A stretch of 64,000 bases of DNA from a virus. The DNA lies in the IMG/VR virus record IMGVR_UViG_3300043399_000633, positions 1-64,000 of that record. One strand, written 5' to 3'. The first letter of the stretch is position 1. Each line of letters starts with the position of its first letter. The notes beneath the pieces are model-generated. The model worked only from the letters and a program-made list of their open reading frames with translations. It did not search any database and was not told the origin of the DNA. The translations under genes and the position numbers were made by a program. Shown in pieces: positions 61,185 to 64,000 of this stretch.

Positions 61185-61256
61185 TTGACAATAATTCGTG
61201 CAGGTGCTACAATACATGCATGAGTTGAGAAATCAACTAGTTCTTTATACAATTTA
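61185..61256 (+). promoter_or_regulatory. second sigma70 promoter with rrn-like leader
   Basis: TTGACA (61185-61190), 17 bp, TACAAT (61208-61213), then GTTGA-GAAA-TCAAC (61224-61237) and TTCTTTATACAATTTA (61240-61255), close to the rrn boxA region CTCTTTAACAATTTA. The hairpin stem covaries with the copy at 60610. Confidence 0.72.
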
Positions 61257-61266
61257 ACGGTTTCAA

Positions 61267-61325
61267 GGTATTACGTTAAAGAGACACTGGGTTTTCACTA
61301 GTGTTCGTTGACGTAACGTGATACC
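61267..61325 (+). ncRNA. stem-closed RNA element 4
   Basis: A 12-bp stem GGTATTACGTTA with its partner (one G-U) closes an ACACT/AGTGT hairpin. Its last bases overlap the 5' arm of the next element. Confidence 0.5.
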
Positions 61326-61424
61326 ATATTTCAACGCATTAGTGGAGGTTTGCTCAGTAATAGCAACCTTTAAATGAGATGGCTCTGATCTTATCACGCC
61401 AATAGTGTGTTGAAATATGGTATC
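61320..61424 (+). ncRNA. long-stem RNA element 5
   Basis: A 22-bp stem (61320-61341 with 61403-61424, two G-U) bears CGCATTA/TAGTGTG next to the core. The core holds AGGTT/AACCT and a possible CTCA/TGAG pseudoknot (weak). It ends directly at tRNA-Tyr. Confidence 0.65.
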
Positions 61425-61425
61425 G

Positions 61426-61509
61426 GGAGGTTTGGCAGAGCGGTCGATTGCGCCTGACTGTAAATCAGGTCTTAACAGCACGGTGGTTCGAATCCATCAG
61501 CCTCCACCA
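61426..61509 (+). tRNA. tRNA-Tyr(GUA)
   Basis: Class II. Acceptor GGAGGTT/AGCCTCC, loop CTGTAAA on CCTGA/TCAGG, long variable arm, CCA encoded. Confidence 0.92.
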
Positions 61510-61515
61510 ATTATC

Positions 61516-61614
61516 GGGCACGTAAGCATCTAGCGGAAGATGCTACTCGCTGTGTTGCCATGAATACAGCAAATAAGGAGGAGAGTGCAGGTTCGAGTCC
61601 TGTCGTGTCCACCA
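61516..61614 (+). tRNA. atypical tRNA-like, possibly Gly(GCC), with enlarged loops
   Basis: Acceptor GGGCACG/CGTGTCC and T arm GCAGG/CCTGT are normal and CCA is encoded. The D stem has 6 bp, the anticodon stem CTGTG/TACAG carries a 10-nt loop TTGCCATGAA, and about 14 unpaired bases precede the T stem. It may be a decoy or an inactive tRNA. Confidence 0.5.
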
Positions 61615-61621
61615 AAACAAT

Positions 61622-61692
61622 CCTTGAGTTTGACTGGTCTGCGCGCGGCTTGTTAATAGTTGGGAATGTCACTTTCGACAGTGACCTCAAGG
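61622..61692 (+). ncRNA. stem-closed RNA element 6
   Basis: CCTTGAG/CTCAAGG (61622-61628, 61686-61692) closes a core with a GTCACT/AGTGAC hairpin. Confidence 0.45.
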
Positions 61693-61740
61693 GCCCCAAG
61701 TTATGGAGATAGAAACTGACAGATTGAATTAAGTCCTCGT

Positions 61741-61820
61741 GGAGGCGGATACTGGTTCAATGGTCAGCGGATAACGTGGACGGCGTATGGGTCATGCCTA
61801 TACGCAGGCGGTCTCCACCA
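61741..61820 (+). tRNA. tRNA-like molecule with CAU loop but no T arm
   Basis: Acceptor GGAGGC/GTCTCC and encoded CCA. One arm (CTGG...TCAG) and an 8-bp anticodon-type stem (61783-61790 with 61798-61805) with loop GTCATGC (CAT after U33). No T arm is found between it and the acceptor. Confidence 0.45.
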
Positions 61821-61825
61821 AGATA

Positions 61826-61902
61826 TAGGCTTTAGAGTGATTGGAAATCCTATCTCTTTCATGAGGAGATGTTGCGAGGTTTGAATCCTCGATAGCCCAC
61901 AC
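61826..61902 (+). tRNA. degenerate tRNA-like with CAU loop and T arm
   Basis: T arm CGAGG/CCTCG with TTTGAAT, anticodon-type stem ATCTCT/GGAGAT with loop TTCATGA (CAT). The acceptor is only GGCT/AGCC and there is no CCA. Confidence 0.4.
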
Positions 61903-61907
61903 AAGTA

Positions 61908-61988
61908 TCCCACACACATCGAATGGTGCGGTAAGGAATCAAGAGATTCTGTCGTGGGAAGTCTAGCAAAAAGCCGTGACGGCTAGAC
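61908..61988 (+). ncRNA. two stem-closed RNA hairpins (element 7)
   Basis: TCCCAC/GTGGGA (61908-61913, 61954-61959) encloses CAC/GTG and GAATC/GATTC hairpins. GTCTAGC/GCTAGAC (61961-61967, 61982-61988) encloses GCC/GGC. Confidence 0.45.
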
Positions 61989-62065
61989 ACCATAGTTCAG
62001 CACATTTTGAAGAAACCCGAGGTCTTCTACGACGGGACGGGGCTCTTAGTGTGCTGAACTATGGT
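61989..62065 (+). ncRNA. long-stem RNA element 8 with pseudoknot
   Basis: An 18-bp stem beginning ACCATAGTTCAGCACATT with its partner ending ATGGT. Core: GAAGA/TCTTC (62009-62013, 62023-62027) interlocked with CCCG/CGGG (62016-62019, 62033-62036). Confidence 0.7.
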
Positions 62066-62090
62066 AAAGGAGTAATTAACCTCAACCATA

Positions 62091-62109
62091 CTCGGAAGTC
62101 ATGACTCCG
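62091..62109 (+). ncRNA. CTCGG hairpin
   Basis: CTCGGaAGTC-AT-GACTCCGAG, 9 bp with one bulge, directly before an arm-lacking tRNA-like sequence. Confidence 0.35.
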
Positions 62110-62171
62110 AGGACCCGTGGTAGTTTAATGGCAAAATGAGAGAGATGATGGGTTCGTGACCCATCCGTCCT
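62110..62171 (+). tRNA. tRNA-like without anticodon arm (copy 1)
   Basis: AGGAC/GTCCT ends, a tRNA-type D arm (TAGTTTAATGGCAAAATG) and a perfect T arm ATGGG-TTCGTGA-CCCAT, joined by only about 10 nt where the anticodon arm should be. No CCA. Confidence 0.45.
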
Positions 62172-62173
62172 TA

Positions 62174-62232
62174 GTCGGGGCGTAGGTTAAGTGTAAACCG
62201 CAGACAGATGAGGGTTTCGAAACCCCTCCCAC
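62174..62232 (+). tRNA. tRNA-like without anticodon arm (copy 2)
   Basis: GTCGGGG/CTCCCAC acceptor with one mismatch, D stem GGTT/AACC, T-like GGGTTTCGAAACCC, with 10 nt between. Followed by CAATGGGTTA, as is copy 3. Confidence 0.45.
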
Positions 62233-62257
62233 AATGGGTTAATATTCAAATTGCTAA

Positions 62258-62320
62258 AGTAAAATGCTAAAAACCTCAAGTAAATGATAAATAGTTACAC
62301 AACTACTATAGCATTTTACT
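62258..62320 (+). promoter_or_regulatory. inverted repeat with late promoter in its loop, before HNH 2
   Basis: A 12-bp perfect stem (62258-62269 with 62309-62320) whose 3' arm ends at the ATG. ATAAATA lies in the loop (62287-62293). Read-through RNA would hide the start; RNA begun at the late promoter lacks the 5' arm and would be open. Confidence 0.6.
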
Positions 62321-63025
62321 ATGAATTACAAGAACATTTACCATACTCTGATTACTAGAGGCAAAGAAAGAAAGATTGAATCTGAATATAAGGAAATACA
62401 CCATATTATTCCTCGTTGTTTGGGTGGATCAGATGAGATAGAGAATCTGGTCGAACTAACTCCAGAAGAACATTATGTTGCCCATCAACTCTTGATAAAA
62501 ATCTATCCAGATAATCATTCTTTAATTTACGCAGCAAGGATGATGATTGTCAATCGTCCATCAAATAAATTGTATGGCTGGCTTAGAAGAAAATACGCCG
62601 AAGCGGTGTCAATAAATCAAACTGCCGAAGGGAATTCTCAACACGGAACTAAATGGATAACAAATTTACAGGGCGAACAAAAGAAAATAGAAAAAAGTTT
62701 GGTAATTCCCGAAGGATGGGTTGCAGGTAGAAAAAAATTGAGCACTTGTAAATATTGTAACGCATCGTATCTAAAAATTACTAATACAATATTTTGTTCA
62801 GTGATTTGTAAATCATCTTATACTCAGGAAATATTGAGTACTCGGATGAGTAGTAATAACCCAATGAAGGACCCATCTGTTGCTAAAAAGCAAGCAGATA
62901 AGGTAAGAGGTAAGAAAAAGAGCCCACACAAGAGAAAACGAACAGAGGATCACAATCAAAAATTATCGGTTGCGTCGAAGTTGGTCTGGGAAAAAAGAAA
63001 ACAATCTAAAGTGGCGGTAGACTAA
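62321..63025 (+). CDS. HNH homing endonuclease with DNA-binding tail
   Basis: 234 residues. KEIHHIIPRCLGGSDEIENLVELTPEEHYVAHQLL is abridged: HH, the loop with N and EEHYVAHQLL are the HNH metal site at about 28-60. A zinc-like motif CKYCNASY...CSVICKSS (about 145-165) follows. NUMOD-like basic repeats (NPMKDPSVAKKQAD, HKRKRTEDHNQKLS) would bind DNA. Its stop (63023-63025) lies inside a tRNA-like D arm. It probably spreads the surrounding tRNA locus. Confidence 0.9.
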   Translation: MNYKNIYHTLITRGKERKIESEYKEIHHIIPRCLGGSDEIENLVELTPEEHYVAHQLLIKIYPDNHSLIYAARMMIVNRPSNKLYGWLRRKYAEAVSINQTAEGNSQHGTKWITNLQGEQKKIEKSLVIPEGWVAGRKKLSTCKYCNASYLKITNTIFCSVICKSSYTQEILSTRMSSNNPMKDPSVAKKQADKVRGKKKSPHKRKRTEDHNQKLSVASKLVWEKRKQSKVAVD

Positions 63026-63069
63026 TTGGATAAGTCGCGGCGAAATGGTGGTTTCGAAGTCCACCCCAC
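63011..63069 (+). tRNA. tRNA-like without anticodon arm (copy 3)
   Basis: GTGG/CCAC ends, D arm GACT-AATTGGATA-AGTC, ten linking bases, T-like arm GGTGG-TTTCGAAGT-CCACC. Followed by the same CAATGGGTTA as copy 2. Its first 15 bases are the end of the HNH gene. Confidence 0.45.
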
Positions 63070-63075
63070 AATGGG

Positions 63076-63179
63076 TTATTATATTTCAGCGCATTAGCAC
63101 TGGCTGCTACCACAGTCAGACGTATTGGTAGATATGCTGGGCAACAACGCCGCCCGGGTAGTGTGCTGAAATATGGTAA
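63076..63179 (+). ncRNA. long-stem RNA element 9 with pseudoknot
   Basis: A 21-bp stem (63076-63096 region with 63159-63179, several G-U). Core: ACTG/CAGT (63099-63102, 63113-63116) interlocked with CTACCA/TGGTAG (63107-63112, 63126-63131), plus a GGGC/GCCC hairpin. Confidence 0.7.
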
Positions 63180-63281
63180 GCCTTAATCCAACTGAGGAAC
63201 AAAAGATCGTCAGAGTCGCGTCTGGTAAAGATCAAGTAGTTCCAATTAGGTGACTCAAGGCTGGTTCCCGGCGGGGAGCCA
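63179..63281 (+). ncRNA. stem-closed RNA element 10
   Basis: AGCCTT/AAGGCT (63179-63184, 63258-63263) encloses GATC/GATC and CAGA/TCTG hairpins. A GGTTCCC hairpin (63264-63281) follows. It shares TTAATCCAAC with element 3. Confidence 0.5.
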
Positions 63282-63414
63282 TATTGAAGCACATTTCTTG
63301 GCTAGTAGCGGAAAGAATACTTAATCGGGTCAACGAGCCTTTACTCCTCCCGAAGAACGGTATCGTAAAGATATAAGGACCGTCTATGTATTGTGAAGTG
63401 TGTTTCAATATGGT
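63280..63414 (+). ncRNA. long-stem RNA element 11 with pseudoknot
   Basis: A 19-bp stem (63280-63298 with 63396-63414, two G-U). Core: GGCT/AGCC (63301-63304, 63337-63340) interlocked with CGGG/CCCG (63327-63330, 63350-63353), and an ACGG/CCGT hairpin. Confidence 0.68.
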
Positions 63415-63520
63415 ATGAGAGCCTCTTCAACGACCAGAGTGTCTATTATTGTTGTGGAGATAAAATAGTAGACCGATCTAGATTGGGCAGTGTCCACTAC
63501 TCATAATTTGCTCATACCAT
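63411..63520 (+). ncRNA. long-stem RNA element 12
   Basis: ATGGTATGAG/CTCATACCAT (63411-63420, 63511-63520), perfect, encloses a 9-bp GTCTATTAT hairpin. Its first four bases are shared with element 11, so the two stems compete. Confidence 0.55.
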
Positions 63521-63522
63521 TT

Positions 63523-63611
63523 ACCATATTAAAACACATTAGCCTACCTCCACCGAGAGGTAGTTAAAGATAATGACAAGCAACAGCCAGTGTGTTTCAT
63601 CGAGACATGGT
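63523..63611 (+). ncRNA. long-stem RNA element 13
   Basis: Starts ACCATATTAAAACACATTAG. AAACACATT/AGTGTGTTT and ACCAT/ATGGT pair with an asymmetric internal loop. Core hairpin CTACCT/AGGTAG. Confidence 0.55.
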
Positions 63612-63623
63612 CTTACTCAAGGA

Positions 63624-63700
63624 TCGCGGTGTTGGGAAGAACGGGAATACATAACCGTCTGTAAGCAATCCTGCACATTGAGAGGGGGTGGAATTCCCCC
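63624..63700 (+). ncRNA. stem-closed RNA element 14
   Basis: AGGAT/ATCCT encloses an ACGG/CCGT hairpin. GGGGG-TGGAATT-CCCCC follows, a 5-bp stem with 7-nt loop next to ACCA, reminiscent of a T arm with a CCA end. Confidence 0.4.
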
Positions 63701-63858
63701 ACCATATTAAAACACATTAGCCTACCCAAGGGCTTGTAGACAGTGGTTGGAAGGATCTACACAAGTGCTATCGCAAGAGGCAGGAACCATCCAGGTGGTG
63801 CTGGACCCTGCGGGGGCTTCGAAATCCTCAGATAAGCCGTAGTGTGTTTTAATATGAT
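63701..63858 (+). ncRNA. long-stem RNA element 15
   Basis: The first 26 bases repeat those of element 13. A 17-bp stem is formed with 63840-63856. The core has CTTGTAGA/TCTACACAAG, ACCA/TGGT and CAGG/CCTG helices. Confidence 0.6.
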
Positions 63859-63925
63859 AAGGATACATATGTTGTATGATATTTGATGGAACACCATGCT
63901 TTCTCATGTCATATAGCAAAAGTGG

Positions 63926-63960
63926 CAGGTTTGTAGCGTACCTGTTGTATAAAAACGCTA
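63926..63960 (+). ncRNA. pseudoknot RNA (element 16)
   Basis: CAGGT/ACCTG (63926-63930, 63940-63944) interlocked with TAGCGT/ACGCTA (63934-63939, 63955-63960), an H-type pseudoknot with directly stacked helices. Confidence 0.6.
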
Positions 63961-64000
63961 TGATCATATTGAAACACATTGATCCTAACGATTGTTTAGG
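63961..64000 (+). ncRNA. long-stem RNA element 17, 5' arm only
   Basis: GATCATATTGAAACACATT repeats the 5'-arm pattern of elements 11, 13 and 15. The 3' arm must lie beyond the window. Confidence 0.45.

Noticed and set aside
61516-61614. Selenocysteine tRNA
   Set aside because: It has a long D stem but the loop reads GCC, not UCA, and the acceptor and variable arm do not match.
60413-63979. Short minus-strand frames across tRNA genes (60413-60607, 61263-61481, 61511-61699, 63722-63979)
   Set aside because: They overlap well-folded tRNAs or covarying RNA stems and have no family or ribosome-site support.
61320-64000. Group I or II introns in tRNA genes
   Set aside because: The cores lack the conserved P7 or domain V sequences that I would expect, and no interrupted tRNA halves flank the long stems.
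1-64000. Temperate lifestyle
   Set aside because: No integrase, repressor or attachment site is visible in this window; the rest of the genome was not seen.

Overview
The window is an AT-rich stretch of a large T4-like (tailed, contractile-type) phage genome. The evidence is the order scaffold gp22 then major capsid gp23, late-promoter motifs of the ATAAATA type before many genes, a PAAR spike tip, an NrdA/NrdB/glutaredoxin set and a large tRNA array. The host is probably a Gram-negative proteobacterium, and I favour a freshwater betaproteobacterium (inference). The reasons are two Bug/TctC-type periplasmic receptors, which are most abundant in Burkholderiales, an IscU with the LPPVK motif, a PhoB box, sigma70 promoters with rrn-like boxA leaders, and tRNAs with encoded CCA.

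Layout. 1-1.9 kb: end of gp22, then gp23 and a strong terminator. 2-10.5 kb: one 2839-residue collagen-like (Gly-X-Ser/Thr) fibre protein with an internally duplicated domain plan. 10.6-15.8 kb: glycosyltransferases and methyltransferases, including a heptosyltransferase-like GT9 that appears split over two genes. 15.8-19.5 kb: nrdA, nrdB and grx. 19.5-24.3 kb: PAAR protein, two structural proteins, a SleB-like lysin and a membrane protein. 24.3-31.2 kb: metK, a DUF2452 gene broken by a stop codon, iscU, a DUF1289 protein, a P-loop kinase, sugar and methyl genes, an amber-suppressor tRNA and a gene with an in-frame amber codon. 31.3-39.3 kb: PhoB-box pstS, peroxiredoxin, an ADP-heptose-type sugar set and AhpD. 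39.3-57.2 kb: a dense tailoring-enzyme island with a PLP enzyme, three radical SAM enzymes, eight small H-x-D...H...R oxygenases, two desaturases, a Rieske oxygenase, three PP-loop ATPases, two GNATs and two Bug receptors. 57.2-64 kb: tRNA and structured-RNA territory with strong sigma70 promoters, about 15 tRNAs, tRNA-like molecules missing arms, two HNH endonucleases, a TauD-like dioxygenase, and an array of long-stem RNAs that runs off the end of the window.

How it may fit together (inference). MetK supplies SAM and IscU/DUF1289 could supply Fe-S clusters for radical SAM, Rieske and redox enzymes. The sugar genes could decorate the Ser/Thr-rich fibre or the host surface. PstS and the Bug proteins would alter periplasmic solute capture. 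The tailoring island reads like a small-molecule, lipid or peptide pathway with no obvious known counterpart.

The three most notable signals are the suppressor tRNA(CUA) followed directly by a gene whose third codon is UAG, with amber stops almost absent from the window; the 39-57 kb tailoring island; and the family of covarying long-stem, often pseudoknotted RNAs interleaved with the tRNAs.
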